From: CAILLO01 sp964579735
Lineage (GTDB): Bacteria; Bacillota; Clostridia; Saccharofermentanales; UBA5734
DNA length: 53,900 bases
NCBI GenBank assembly: GCA_964579735.1
Contig: CAZOHH010000005.1
Location: 1-53,900, forward strand
Direction of reading: 5' to 3'
Below are positions 7,812-16,744 of this stretch, piece by piece. Made by a program: the position numbers and the translations under genes. The notes under the pieces were generated by a model. It had not been told where the DNA came from. It did not search any database and was given only the letters and a program-made list of their open reading frames with translations. The stretch's first letter is position 1, and each line of letters begins with the position of its first letter.

Positions 7812-9547
7812 TAGACGACCTCCTGACCGGTCACGTCGAGTCCGACCTGGGAGCGGTAGATGTCCCGGTAGAGAGGACAGCCTCTGAGCAGTTCCGCATG
7901 GGTCCCATGCTGGACGAGACGGCCTTCGTCGAGAACGAGGATCGTGTCCGCCTCCATGACGGTATGGATGCGCTGGGCGACGACGATCACGGTCATCCCC
8001 TCGCATTCCTCCCTCAAGGCGCTGCGAAGCCGCCGTTCGGTCTCCATGTCCACGGCGCTGGTGCTGTCGTCCATGATCAGCACGTCCGGTTTCCGGATCA
8101 GGGCCCGGGCGATGCACAGCCGCTGCTTCTGTCCGCCGGACAGGTTCACGCCGCCCTGACCGATGCGGGTATCCAGCCCTTCCGGCATGCGCGCGACGAA
8201 ATCGGCCGCCTGCGACACGGACAGCGCCCTGGCCAGGTCCGATCCGGTGGCGTCCGGGTCCCCCCAGAGCAGGTTGTCGCGCAGGGTCCCCGTGAACAGG
8301 ATGGACTGCTGCGGCACGATGGCGACGCGGCGGCGCAGTTCCTTCTGCGCGAAATCCCTTACATCCTGCCCGTCCACGAGCACGCATCCCGATGAGACGT
8401 CATGGAACCGCTGGACCAGATGGACCAGCGTCGATTTACCCGAGCCCGTCGACCCGATCACCGCGGCGGTCTCCCCCGCGACAATCCGGAATTCGATTCC
8501 GCTCAGCGCCGGTTCGGACTGGCCGTCGTAGATGTAAGACACGGAGCGCATCTCCACGGCACCCGCCCTTGGCGGCTCGCCAGGCTGATCGGGTTCGGGC
8601 GCGTCTCCGGTCGAGGCGAAGACGAGGCCGATGCGGGACAGCGAAGTCCGAGCGCGGGCGCCGGCCGTGAAGATCATGGACATCATGGTCATGGCCTGGA
8701 GAATCTGCTGGAAATACGTGACGAAGGCCATCACGTCCCCGACCTTCGCGCCGCCGGAATCGACGCGGACGCCGCCCATCCAGAGCAGGAGCAGGATGCT
8801 GCCGTTCATCACGAGCAGAATCAGAGGCTGGATCGTGGCCATGGACCGGGCCGCCTTCACTCCGATGCCGGTCAGGTCCTGGTTCGCCTTGTCGAAGCGG
8901 GTACCCTCGTACTCCGTGCGGTGGAACACCTTGACCACCCGGATGCCGGCCAGGTACTCGCGCAGGACCCCGTTCACGCGGTCCACGGCCGTCTGGACCT
9001 TCTGGAACAGCGGCATTCCCTGGCGGATCCGAAGAGCGATCAGAATCGCAAGAAGAGGCAGCGCGCCGACGAGGACCAGCGCCATCCCCGCGTTGAGCGT
9101 GAAGGCCATGATGAGTCCACCGACCAGCATGAGCGGCGCGCGCAGGAAGATGCGGGTCAGCAGGAAGGACAGGTTCTGGATCTGCATCACGTCGTTGGTG
9201 ATGCGCGTGATCAGGGTCGCGGCGCCGAACCTGCGGATCCCCTCGAGGGACATCGCCTGCGTCTTGCGGAAGAGGTCCGCCCGCAGTTCCGTGCCGAGGT
9301 CCTGCGACGCGCGAGTCGACAGGTGATTGCGGAAAATGCCGAGCACGGCGCCGGAGAGGGCGATTCCGAGCATCAGGGCACCGGTGCGCAGCGTGAAGGC
9401 GCTGTCGTTGCCGAGGATGCCCACGTTGACGATCGTGGCCATGAGGGTCGGCAGGCTCAGGTCGACGAGGACCTCGCCGAGAAGGCAGGCCCAGGCCGGA
9501 ACGGCCCGCCGCAGGTAGTGGGGCATGTATTTCTTCAGCCAGCCCAT
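7811..9547 (-). CDS. ABC exporter half-transporter, degenerate-site partner
   Basis: A 578-residue half-transporter with a six-helix membrane domain followed by an ATPase domain. Walker A is GSTGSGKST and the signature is a perfect LSGGQ. The catalytic glutamate after Walker B is replaced by Asp (LIMDDSTSAVD), and the switch histidine is Gln (VVAQRIHT). These two changes are the hallmark of the degenerate nucleotide site in heterodimeric exporters such as TM287/288 and BmrCD. The stop TAG shares a base with the GTG of the next subunit. Start ATG at 9547 (MGWLKKYMPHYL) is chosen because the membrane domain begins there; no strong ribosome binding site is seen. It lies 7 bases after the MFS gene, so translation may be coupled. 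Confidence 0.85.
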   Translation of the reverse strand: MGWLKKYMPHYLRRAVPAWACLLGEVLVDLSLPTLMATIVNVGILGNDSAFTLRTGALMLGIALSGAVLGIFRNHLSTRASQDLGTELRADLFRKTQAMSLEGIRRFGAATLITRITNDVMQIQNLSFLLTRIFLRAPLMLVGGLIMAFTLNAGMALVLVGALPLLAILIALRIRQGMPLFQKVQTAVDRVNGVLREYLAGIRVVKVFHRTEYEGTRFDKANQDLTGIGVKAARSMATIQPLILLVMNGSILLLLWMGGVRVDSGGAKVGDVMAFVTYFQQILQAMTMMSMIFTAGARARTSLSRIGLVFASTGDAPEPDQPGEPPRAGAVEMRSVSYIYDGQSEPALSGIEFRIVAGETAAVIGSTGSGKSTLVHLVQRFHDVSSGCVLVDGQDVRDFAQKELRRRVAIVPQQSILFTGTLRDNLLWGDPDATGSDLARALSVSQAADFVARMPEGLDTRIGQGGVNLSGGQKQRLCIARALIRKPDVLIMDDSTSAVDMETERRLRSALREECEGMTVIVVAQRIHTVMEADTILVLDEGRLVQHGTHAELLRGCPLYRDIYRSQVGLDVTGQEVV

Positions 9548-9554
9548 GCGGACA

Positions 9555-10754
9555 TCATAGCGGAAAGTCGGCCGGAGTGGGCACGATCTTCGGTTCCCTG
9601 CGCCAGAGCCAATAAAACAGGATCGCGAAGACGACCACGCTGGCCATCGTGAAGATGCCGACGACCAGGAAGACCTTCTGCATGCCGAAGGCATCGTTGG
9701 CCAGCCCGCCGAGGATGCCGGCGAGGATCTGCGGGATGGACACCCCGAAGATGCCGAAGAAGGTCTGTCCCGACGATTTCAGTTCCTTCGGGACCTCCCG
9801 GTTGATGAAGACCGCCATGCAGTAGAAGATGACGATCAGCGTGAAGCCGTGGAGGACATTCGCTACGAGGATTCCCGTGAGGTCCGTGAAGATGCCGAGG
9901 AGCAGCCAGCGGATGCCCATGACGAGACCCGCGAGCAGAAGAGTGCGCTTGATGCCGAGTCGCCCGATGATCCGCTCGGCGAAGAGCAGGAATGGGATCT
10001 CCACCACCGCGGCGATCATGAAGGAGAGTCCGATCTGCTGGTTGTCCGCCCCCAGGTTCTGGTAGTAGATGGAGAAGAAGATGAAGTAGTATCCGATGCC
10101 CAGCATGAGGAAGAAGCAGAAGGAGACGAGGAGGATCAGAGGACGGTTCTTCAGGAGCAGCAGCGGCGAGACGTGGTTTCCGGGTGTCTGGTGACCCCGG
10201 ACGGGCGGGAGCCGGTACGTCACGAGGAAGGCCAGCACCGCAATCGCGGCGGAGAGGGGGAACAGGTACGTGATGTTCCAATCGGCTACGCGTCCGGCGA
10301 TCAACACCCAAACGGAGAAGCCAATGGTGGCGCCCATTCGGATCGTGCCGTACTTGAAGCGCGTCGGCTCTATGGCCTGCAGGGTGATCACATCCTGCAT
10401 CAGGAAGAGCGGAGTGTTGAAGAAGGTGAAGACGATGACGACGACGAACAGGAGCGCGTAGCTGTGGGTCAGCGGGTAGAAAAGGACGACGACCCCCGAG
10501 CCGGCCAGGACCCAGCGGTAGAGGCGATTCGTGCTTTTCGTGCGGTCGCCGGCCAAGCCCCAGAACGGCTGCGCGAAAAGTCGGACGAACGGACTCACGG
10601 CCAGCAGCGCGCCGATCGCGGTGCTGGTGAAGCCGAGGCCGTCCAGATAGACCGGCAGGTAGGTGCCGTAGACCGCGTTGAAGGCCGAGGTCAGGAAGTA
10701 GAGAAGGAAGAAGTAGACCGGGAACCTCTCGGTCAGCCTACCGCGCAGATTCAC
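9555..10754 (-). CDS. Major facilitator superfamily permease, probable sugar transporter
   Basis: A 399-residue integral membrane protein with about twelve hydrophobic segments. It has the MFS loop 2-3 signature GLAGDRTKSTNR and a family feel of MFS_1-like/LacY-type permeases (YFLTSAFNAVYGTYLPVYL at the N-terminus). Start GTG at 10754 overlaps the hexokinase stop (GTGA), so the two proteins are translationally coupled. That coupling suggests the permease imports the sugar which the hexokinase then phosphorylates. The arabinofuranosidase further upstream would then release pentose from oligosaccharides, although arabinose is not a hexokinase substrate. The substrate is inference from context only. 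Confidence 0.75.
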   Translation of the reverse strand: MNLRGRLTERFPVYFFLLYFLTSAFNAVYGTYLPVYLDGLGFTSTAIGALLAVSPFVRLFAQPFWGLAGDRTKSTNRLYRWVLAGSGVVVLFYPLTHSYALLFVVVIVFTFFNTPLFLMQDVITLQAIEPTRFKYGTIRMGATIGFSVWVLIAGRVADWNITYLFPLSAAIAVLAFLVTYRLPPVRGHQTPGNHVSPLLLLKNRPLILLVSFCFFLMLGIGYYFIFFSIYYQNLGADNQQIGLSFMIAAVVEIPFLLFAERIIGRLGIKRTLLLAGLVMGIRWLLLGIFTDLTGILVANVLHGFTLIVIFYCMAVFINREVPKELKSSGQTFFGIFGVSIPQILAGILGGLANDAFGMQKVFLVVGIFTMASVVVFAILFYWLWRREPKIVPTPADFPL

Positions 10755-12079
10755 CCGATCAGGCCGGCTATCGCGGTGCCTATGAGCGTGGCCTTGTCCG
10801 CCTGGACGAAGTCGCAATAGACGCCGAGTTTCTCGTTGAGGAAGGTCTTGACGTAGTGGTCGAGCTTGCCGCGGAAGAGCTTGGACTTGTAGAAGGTCGT
10901 GCCCTCCGCGGAGACGCAGACCGGCAGGCAGGGGTCGGTGCCGCGCCCGGTGTGGACGATGGCGGCGGCGAGGTTCACGGCGACGAGCCGCGCGGCGCGT
11001 TCGAACTGCGCGTCGATCAGATGGTACAGGATCTGGCGGTCCTCCCGCTCGGATGCGGACGGTCCGCCACCGATGCAACCGGCCAGGACGTTGCGCGCGT
11101 CGAACGGGTAGAAGCAGAAGAGGTCGATCTCCTTCGAGGAGAGCGTGGACAGTCCGGCGAAGGCCTTCGCGGTCCTGGCGGAGAAGAGACCTTCCTTCGC
11201 GGCAGCTTCCACCGTATGAAGGAGCAGGCCGCCCTGGTACGCGCCGGAGATCATCTTCTCGAAGGTGTGCACGCCGGGGTTGGTGGTCGTGGCGTCGTAG
11301 GCTCGGTCTATGGAGCTCTGCGGAATACCGCCATACCCTCCGGATTCCATGTTGACGAGGGTGGTGCCCGCCTTGCGGAGTAGGTTCGGCGACTTCAAGA
11401 GCCGGGCGTTATGTTCCGCATAGGCCGAATTCGTGCCGGTGCCGAGGATGTATCCGATGGTGCCGTCGAATCGGCGGTCCGGGAAGGCCGCCTTGCCTCC
11501 GAGCAGCGTCGCGACGGTGTCGTTGAGGATGACCACGGACTTGTCTCCCTTCACGCCCGCGTCGCGCAGGGCCTTGAGAAGACTCGCTCCAACCAGACCG
11601 CCGACGGCGCCGCGGACCCTGACCTCCTTGTTGAACTGGATCAGCTTGCCGTCCTTGTCGGGCTGCATCTCCACTGGGAAGGAGAAGCAGAAGCCGATGC
11701 GGTGGCTCCGGTCCGCGACCGGCAGCAGGTAGGTGGCCATGGTGGCGTAGAACGTGTCGTTGTCCAGCTCTCCCTGGGTGCCGGGCATGGGATACACCTT
11801 CAGGTCCTCCACGACGGGCGTGCGGTTGTTGTCGAAGCGCACCAGCGCCACGCGGAAGTTCGTGCCGCCGGCGTCGATGACGATGACGGGCTCGTCCACG
11901 GGAATCTCGCCGTCCGGGCTGACGTATGTGGTGATCATCTTCAGCGAGGAGGGGTTCCCGGCGAGCCCGGCCTCCATCTCCTGGACGAAATCCGCCATGG
12001 CGCGGTCGAGGTCCACGGCTTCGGGCGCGCATCCATGCTGGGCAAGGAAACGGGAAGTCTTCTGTTTCGCGTTATCCAT
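10751..12079 (-). CDS. Hexokinase, eukaryotic-type (hexokinase_1/hexokinase_2 family)
   Basis: A 442-residue sugar kinase of the actin-like ATPase fold. It should transfer phosphate from ATP to the 6-hydroxyl of glucose or a related hexose in the cytoplasm. Visible motifs are phosphate-1 DAGGTNFRVAL (69-79), the sugar-binding GFCFSFPVE, LNDTVATLLGG with the catalytic Asp, and GYILGTGTNSAY (phosphate 2). These are characteristic of the yeast and mammalian hexokinase family rather than the ROK or Glk families of most bacteria; bacterial members exist in some anaerobes. Start ATG at 12079 (MDNAKQKT) has AAAGGAG upstream. A start further out at 12130 would also be open but lacks a good binding site. 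It is coupled to the MFS gene by a 4-base overlap. Confidence 0.88.
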   Translation of the reverse strand: MDNAKQKTSRFLAQHGCAPEAVDLDRAMADFVQEMEAGLAGNPSSLKMITTYVSPDGEIPVDEPVIVIDAGGTNFRVALVRFDNNRTPVVEDLKVYPMPGTQGELDNDTFYATMATYLLPVADRSHRIGFCFSFPVEMQPDKDGKLIQFNKEVRVRGAVGGLVGASLLKALRDAGVKGDKSVVILNDTVATLLGGKAAFPDRRFDGTIGYILGTGTNSAYAEHNARLLKSPNLLRKAGTTLVNMESGGYGGIPQSSIDRAYDATTTNPGVHTFEKMISGAYQGGLLLHTVEAAAKEGLFSARTAKAFAGLSTLSSKEIDLFCFYPFDARNVLAGCIGGGPSASEREDRQILYHLIDAQFERAARLVAVNLAAAIVHTGRGTDPCLPVCVSAEGTTFYKSKLFRGKLDHYVKTFLNEKLGVYCDFVQADKATLIGTAIAGLIG

Positions 12080-12185
12080 CTTTCCGGTTCTCCTTTGGCG
12101 GGTCTTGTCGCTGTTTATAGTAGTTTTCAACTGTTTTCATATCCTACCATAGGAATTCTGGCGATTCCACCCCGAAGGCACGCGC

Positions 12186-12217
12186 AGGGCGCGGAAATGC
12201 GAGCGCGGACGCGCCCT
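12186..12217. repeat. GC-rich inverted repeat between arabinofuranosidase and hexokinase genes
   Basis: AGGGCGCG (12186-12193) and CGCGCCCT (12210-12217) are perfect 8-bp arms with a 16-base loop. It lies 33 bases after the GH51 stop in transcription direction and has no T tract. It might stabilise the 3' end or reduce read-through. The rest of the 170-bp spacer holds a direct GTTTTCA repeat (about 12120-12137) next to a TATAAA, which may be part of a hexokinase promoter. Confidence 0.45.
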
Positions 12218-12249
12218 CTCGAGCCGCTTCCGCGCCGACCGCCGCGACT

Positions 12250-13767
12250 TCAGATTCCGTCGGGTTTCAAGGAGAATCTCAATACGTTCCATGAGGCAGG
12301 TGCGAGGGCGAAGGCATGCACGCCTCCGTCCGAGGTTCCGTCCTGCTTCGCCGTCGGAGCGACCCGGTCAGGATTCGCCTCGTCGTTCACGGCCGACAGG
12401 TCTTCGTGCCGCAACTCGATGTGCTCGATCCTCGCCGTAGTCCCGAAATCGCGGAGGTCGACCTTCAGTTCCAGGTTCTGGTCCGGGCTGCGATTCACCG
12501 CGAAGACCACGACCTCGTCCCCCGCTTCGCTCATCACGGCCGAAGCATCCAGCCAGGGTACCTCTCCGTGTTCGGAGGTCTCGTAGACCTCGCTGTCGAC
12601 GATCTGCCCGAGCGAACGACCCCTGCCGAAGCGGGAGGCGTGCAGGAACGGCCAGTAGATCGTCTGCCGCCAGGCCGGTCCGCCGTTGCGGGTCATGATC
12701 GGCGCGATCACGTTGACCAACTGCGCCAGGCAGGCGACCTTCACGCGGTCCGCGTTGCGGATCAGGGCGTTGAGCATCGTGCCGACGACGAGTGCGTCGG
12801 TCATGTCGTAGACGTCCTCCAGGATCGGCGGGGCCACCTGCCAGCGCGCCTGCCGGCTGTCCGCGGCCTGGCTGTGGAACCAGACGTTCCATTCGTCGAA
12901 GGAGAGCCGGACGTCCTTCTTGCCGCGCTTCTTCGCCTTCACGTAATCGCAGGTCGCGCCGACTTCCTGGATGAAGCGCTCCATGGCGACACCTTGGGCG
13001 AGGAATCCGCCGAAGTCACCGGTCGGGTTCCCGTAGTATGTATGCAGGGAGAGATAGTCCACGTTCTCATAGGAAAGCTCAAGCACGACCCGCTCCCATT
13101 CCGGGAAGGTCGGCATGCCACGTCCGGAACTTCCGCACGCCACGACCTCGATGGTGGGGTCGACCCCCTTCATCGCCTTGGCGGTCTCGTTCGCGAGCCG
13201 GCCGTATTCCTCGGCCGTCTTATGGCCGATCTGCCAGGGGCCGTCCATTTCGTTTCCCAGGCACCAGAGCCGGACATCGTGCGGAGCCGCGTGGCCGTTC
13301 GTCTTCCGGAGGTCCGACAGGGCGGTTCCTCCGGTCATGTTGCAATACTCGACCTCCTGGCGCGCCTCGTCGATTCCGAGCGTGCCGAGATTCACGGCCA
13401 GCATGACCTCGACGCCAGCCAATTTCGACCAGTCGGCGAATTCGTCGATTCCCAGTTCATTGGTCTCGATGCTGGCCCAGGCCTGTTCGGCGCGTCTGGG
13501 ACGGTCCTTTTTCGGACCGATCCCGTCCCGCCAGTCGTACCCCGATACGAAGTTGCCGCCCGGATACCGCACGACCGAAACGCCCAGGTCCTTCACCAGT
13601 GCGAGCACGTCCTTGCGGAAACCGCTCGCGTCCGCCAGAGGATGGCCCGGCTCGTGGATTCCGCCGTAGACCGCCCTCCCCAGATGCTCGATGAAGGAGC
13701 CGAAGATCCTCTTGTCCACTTCTCCGACGACGAAGCCGCGGTCCAGAGCGATTCGAGCCTTGATCAT
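12250..13767 (-). CDS. Alpha-L-arabinofuranosidase, glycoside hydrolase family 51
   Basis: A 505-residue GH51 enzyme that removes terminal alpha-L-arabinofuranosyl groups from arabino-oligosaccharides. The N-terminus (GEVDKRIFGSFIEHLGRAVYG) is the family signature. The acid/base glutamate is E173 in CLGNEMDGPWQIGHK and the nucleophile is E292 in LSFDEWNVW. There is no signal peptide, so it acts in the cytoplasm on imported oligosaccharides. Length is typical (about 500). Start ATG at 13767 follows AGAGGT; the extension to 13809 lacks a binding site. It begins 10 bases after the small unknown gene and is probably co-transcribed with it from the promoter at 14153-14183. Confidence 0.92.
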   Translation of the reverse strand: MIKARIALDRGFVVGEVDKRIFGSFIEHLGRAVYGGIHEPGHPLADASGFRKDVLALVKDLGVSVVRYPGGNFVSGYDWRDGIGPKKDRPRRAEQAWASIETNELGIDEFADWSKLAGVEVMLAVNLGTLGIDEARQEVEYCNMTGGTALSDLRKTNGHAAPHDVRLWCLGNEMDGPWQIGHKTAEEYGRLANETAKAMKGVDPTIEVVACGSSGRGMPTFPEWERVVLELSYENVDYLSLHTYYGNPTGDFGGFLAQGVAMERFIQEVGATCDYVKAKKRGKKDVRLSFDEWNVWFHSQAADSRQARWQVAPPILEDVYDMTDALVVGTMLNALIRNADRVKVACLAQLVNVIAPIMTRNGGPAWRQTIYWPFLHASRFGRGRSLGQIVDSEVYETSEHGEVPWLDASAVMSEAGDEVVVFAVNRSPDQNLELKVDLRDFGTTARIEHIELRHEDLSAVNDEANPDRVAPTAKQDGTSDGGVHAFALAPASWNVLRFSLKPDGI

Positions 13768-13777
13768 GTTTCTACCT

Positions 13778-14119
13778 CTAGTGTCTTTCAGCCAGCTGCA
13801 GGGAGTCATCGAGGAGGAGCAGAAGGGAGCGGTAGTACTCCTCCATGGCGTGGAGTTCCTCGGAGGCGATGCGCGCCTTGCGGTCCTCGAGCATCTCGCG
13901 GATCGTGCGCTCGTCGCGCAGCTTCGCGAGGTTGACGCGGCGGCCTTGAAGCAGGAGGCGCATGCATTCGTATACCTCGCCGTCCCAGGCGATCAGCTCT
14001 TCGTAGAGGTCGCAGAGGCAACCTTCGGTCGAGCAGGGAAACTTCTTCTGTAGGAAGTCCTGCCACAGAAGCCTCACGCGGTCGATATTCCGTCCGGACA
14101 GGGACCAGTCGCCCACCAT
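13778..14119 (-). CDS. Small hypothetical protein, helical and charged
   Basis: A 113-residue protein of no family I recognise. It looks soluble and largely alpha-helical, with many charged and leucine residues (DRVRLLWQDFLQ, then MRLLLQGRRVNLAKLRDERT). A CSTEGCLC cluster lies near residue 35. Start: ATG at 14119 (MVGDWSLSG) has GGGGGTGG 5 bases upstream. The outer ATG at 14140 would lie only about 13 bases from the -10 box, so it is less likely. It leads the probable operon with the GH51 gene, separated from it by 10 bases. No function can be assigned. Confidence 0.6.
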   Translation of the reverse strand: MVGDWSLSGRNIDRVRLLWQDFLQKKFPCSTEGCLCDLYEELIAWDGEVYECMRLLLQGRRVNLAKLRDERTIREMLEDRKARIASEELHAMEEYYRSLLLLLDDSLQLAERH

Positions 14120-14152
14120 CGGAACCACCCCCAGGGACATGTCGTTCGTTCG

Positions 14153-14183
14153 ATTATAACAAACCTTTAGGGGTGGAATTCAA
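14153..14183 (-). promoter_or_regulatory. Promoter of the small gene/GH51 operon
   Basis: Minus-strand TTGAAT (14178-14183) and a perfect TATAAT (14153-14158) with a 19-base spacer. The spacing is slightly long but the -10 box is consensus. It lies between the six-helix membrane protein stop and the small gene. Confidence 0.6.
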
Positions 14184-14191
14184 GTATCTTT

Positions 14192-14914
14192 TCAAATCGT
14201 GCGCGGGGAGGCGTTTTTCCCGCTCCGCAGGGCGAGAAGGGCGAGAGCCACGTTGAATAGGACGACCCCTGCGGACAGCGCGATGGCCTGGGTCCGGAAG
14301 GCGGCATAATCGGCGGCGAAGGTCACGGACATCATGGGAGCGACGCGCAGGTAGCGCAGGTCCGCAGCGACGAGCCAGCCCTGCAGGAAAATGGAAGCGG
14401 CGAGGACGACGAAAAGCACGGACATCCAACCTCGCGGAAGCACCCTGCGCACCAGCAGGACCAGCAGGGCGACCGCGACAATGCCTGCTGCGGCCTGGAG
14501 GGTGTCAAAAAGCGTCCCGTGGGAGCGAAGGAGGGAGAGCCAACGGAGGGAATGGGATAACCCCATGTCGCCGAGCGAGAAGCCGAGGACGAAGCGGTCC
14601 AGTTCCACCGCTACCAACGCTATGCCGGAGGCCGTCAGCCAGAGTGGAGAGACGGTCCGACGCGCGAGCAGCGCGTGCCCGATGCCCGCCATGCCGGCCA
14701 GTTGCAGGAGGGCGAAGAAGGCGAAGTGGAGACTGCCGGGGCCGCGCGCGTCGATCGATGAGATTCGGCTATCAAGCCCACCGAAGAACCCAGCACCTAC
14801 CGGCATATGGTTGAGGACCAGCTGGAAGAGATAGATCGTCTGCATGACGGCCGTGACGGCGACGGCAAGGGCCAGGAGAACGAGGACGGGGATGTCGAGT
14901 CTGCTGCGTTCCAT
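14192..14914 (-). CDS. Six-helix integral membrane protein, function unknown
   Basis: A 240-residue protein with about six hydrophobic helices. Landmarks are VLVLLALAVAVTAVM near the start, FAFFALLQLAGMAGIG, LWLTASGIALVAVELD, GIVAVALLVLLV, SVLFVVLAASIFLQGW and IALSAGVVLFNVALALLAL near the end. I do not recognise a family. Start ATG at 14914 has GGAGG 5 bases upstream. It lies between the ilv/leu operon and the sugar genes but has its own promoter at 14947-14975, so it is probably not part of either. Few charged residues occur in the membrane parts, which gives no hint of a transport substrate. Confidence 0.65.
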   Translation of the reverse strand: MERSRLDIPVLVLLALAVAVTAVMQTIYLFQLVLNHMPVGAGFFGGLDSRISSIDARGPGSLHFAFFALLQLAGMAGIGHALLARRTVSPLWLTASGIALVAVELDRFVLGFSLGDMGLSHSLRWLSLLRSHGTLFDTLQAAAGIVAVALLVLLVRRVLPRGWMSVLFVVLAASIFLQGWLVAADLRYLRVAPMMSVTFAADYAAFRTQAIALSAGVVLFNVALALLALRSGKNASPRTI

Positions 14915-14946
14915 GTAGTCCTCCTTGCGGGAAGGGTCATGGAAAC

Positions 14947-14975
14947 AGACTATCGCTATCGTATGAGAATGTCAA
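14947..14975 (-). promoter_or_regulatory. Promoter of the six-helix membrane protein gene
   Basis: Minus-strand TTGACA (14970-14975), a 17-base spacer and TAGTCT (14947-14952). The -35 is consensus and the -10 is weak. It follows the ilvB stop by less than 20 bases. Confidence 0.5.
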
Positions 14976-14992
14976 TGGACGACTGGGCCCGT

Positions 14993-16744
14993 CTATTCCT
15001 CCCCAGGGATGATCATGTCGGTGGTCTGCTTGCCCGGCGGGATGATGGGGTATACGTTCTCGTTGCCGTCGAGGACGGCGTGGATGAGGTACGGCCTGTC
15101 GGTCGAAAGCGCCTTCTCGAACTGGACGGCGAGCTCCGCCGGGTTCTCGGCGCGGCCGGCTTCGATGCCGTAGGCGGCGGCGATCATGACGAAGTCCGGG
15201 TTGTTCATCAGCAGGGATTCGCTGTAGCGCTGGCTGAAGAAAAGCTCCTGCCACTGGCGCACCATGCCGAGGCAGGCGTTGTCCATGACGACGATCTTGA
15301 TATTGAGGTGCAGGTCCTGGATCGCGCCGAGTTCCTGCATGGTCATCTGGAACCCGCCATCGCCGACGAACAGCAGGACGAGCTTGTCGGGGCAGGCCAC
15401 GGCGTCGCCGAGCGCGGCCGGCAGGCCGAAGCCCATGGTGCCGAGACCGCCCGAGGTGATCCAGTGGCGCGGGGTGTGGACGGGGAAGTGCTGGGCCGTG
15501 AACATCTGGTGCTGGCCGACGTCGGTGACGACGATGGGGTTGTTGCGCGCGGTCAAGTCGGCGAGGGCCTTGATGACGTACTTGGGCGAAAGCTTGCCGG
15601 CGCCGTCGCGGTCCCATCCCTCGCCTCGGGGCTGCGTGTCGGAACGGTTCTCGGCCATGGCGGACATGCGCTTCCGGTACTTGACGGTCAGGGCGCCGAC
15701 CTCCTGGTTCCAGGCGCTCCAGCCGGGCTGGAACTTCGTCTCGACCATTCCGGCGAGGAGGTTCTGGAAGAAGTCGGCCGCGTCGTCCTCGATGCGGATG
15801 TCGACGTGTACGTTCTTGCCGATTTCGGCCGGGTCGATGTCCACGTGGATCACGAAGCGCTTCTTGGCGTTGAAGTGGGTGGGGTCGCCGGTGATGCGGT
15901 CGCTGAAGCGGCAGCCGACGGCGAGCAGGACGTCGCACTTGCCGAGGGCGATGTTGGCCTGGGGGATGCCGTGCATGCCGACCATGCCGAGGCAGGAGGG
16001 CTCGTCCTCGGAGATCGTGCCCTTGCCCATGAGGGTCGTGATGACCGGGATGGACGCGTAGTCGACGAGTTTCTTCAACAGCGCCGCGGCGCCGGGCGAG
16101 TGGACGATGCCGCCGCCGGCCATGAGGACGGGGCGCTGGGCCTTCGAGAGCGCGGCGAGGACTTCGGCGATGGCGGAGGCGGAGCGGCGCGGTGCCGGGC
16201 GATGACGCACGAGGGCTGCGACCGCGGCGGAGGAGCGCTTCTCGCTGACCAGACCGGCCAGGACGTCCTTGGGGACGCAGACGAGGACGGGGCCCGGACG
16301 GCCTTCGGTCGTGAGATTCCACGCCTCCTCGAGGACGGCCTCGAGGTCGTCGGCGCGCTTCACCAGGTAGTTGTGCTTGGTGATGGGCATGGTGATGCCG
16401 GTGATGTCGGCCTCCTGGAAGGCGTCGGTGCCGATGGCGGTGGTGCTCGCGTTTCCGGCGATGGCGAGGACGGGCACGGAGTCGAGGTTCGCATCGGCGA
16501 GGCCCGTGACGAGGTTGGTGGCGCCGGGACCCGAGGTCGCGATGCAGACGCCGACGCGGCCGGTCGCCTTGGCGTAGCCCTCGGCGGCATGGGCGGCGCC
16601 CTGCTCATGGCGGGTGAGGATGTGGGGGAACCCGGCCTTGTGGATTTCGTCGTAGAGGACGAGGACCGAGCCGCCGGGATATCCGAAGACGTGCTCGACG
16701 CCCTTGGCCTTGAAGAACTCGAGGATCTTCTGTGCTCCGTTCAT
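14993..16744 (-). CDS. ilvB: Acetolactate synthase large subunit
   Basis: A 583-residue ThDP-dependent enzyme. It condenses two pyruvates to acetolactate (valine and leucine) or pyruvate with 2-oxobutyrate to acetohydroxybutyrate (isoleucine). The activating glutamate is in LTRHEQGAAHAAEGYA. The ThDP-binding GDGGFQMTMQELGAI with N-type metal ligand (VVMDNACLGMVRQWQ) is complete, as is the RFSDR segment. Start ATG at 16744 overlaps the ilvD stop by 4 bases (ATGA), with AAGGAG 8 bases upstream inside ilvD. It is the last gene of the operon. The regulatory small subunit (ilvN/ilvH) and ilvC, which commonly follow, are absent here; the next gene is unrelated. Confidence 0.95.
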   Translation of the reverse strand: MNGAQKILEFFKAKGVEHVFGYPGGSVLVLYDEIHKAGFPHILTRHEQGAAHAAEGYAKATGRVGVCIATSGPGATNLVTGLADANLDSVPVLAIAGNASTTAIGTDAFQEADITGITMPITKHNYLVKRADDLEAVLEEAWNLTTEGRPGPVLVCVPKDVLAGLVSEKRSSAAVAALVRHRPAPRRSASAIAEVLAALSKAQRPVLMAGGGIVHSPGAAALLKKLVDYASIPVITTLMGKGTISEDEPSCLGMVGMHGIPQANIALGKCDVLLAVGCRFSDRITGDPTHFNAKKRFVIHVDIDPAEIGKNVHVDIRIEDDAADFFQNLLAGMVETKFQPGWSAWNQEVGALTVKYRKRMSAMAENRSDTQPRGEGWDRDGAGKLSPKYVIKALADLTARNNPIVVTDVGQHQMFTAQHFPVHTPRHWITSGGLGTMGFGLPAALGDAVACPDKLVLLFVGDGGFQMTMQELGAIQDLHLNIKIVVMDNACLGMVRQWQELFFSQRYSESLLMNNPDFVMIAAAYGIEAGRAENPAELAVQFEKALSTDRPYLIHAVLDGNENVYPIIPPGKQTTDMIIPGEE

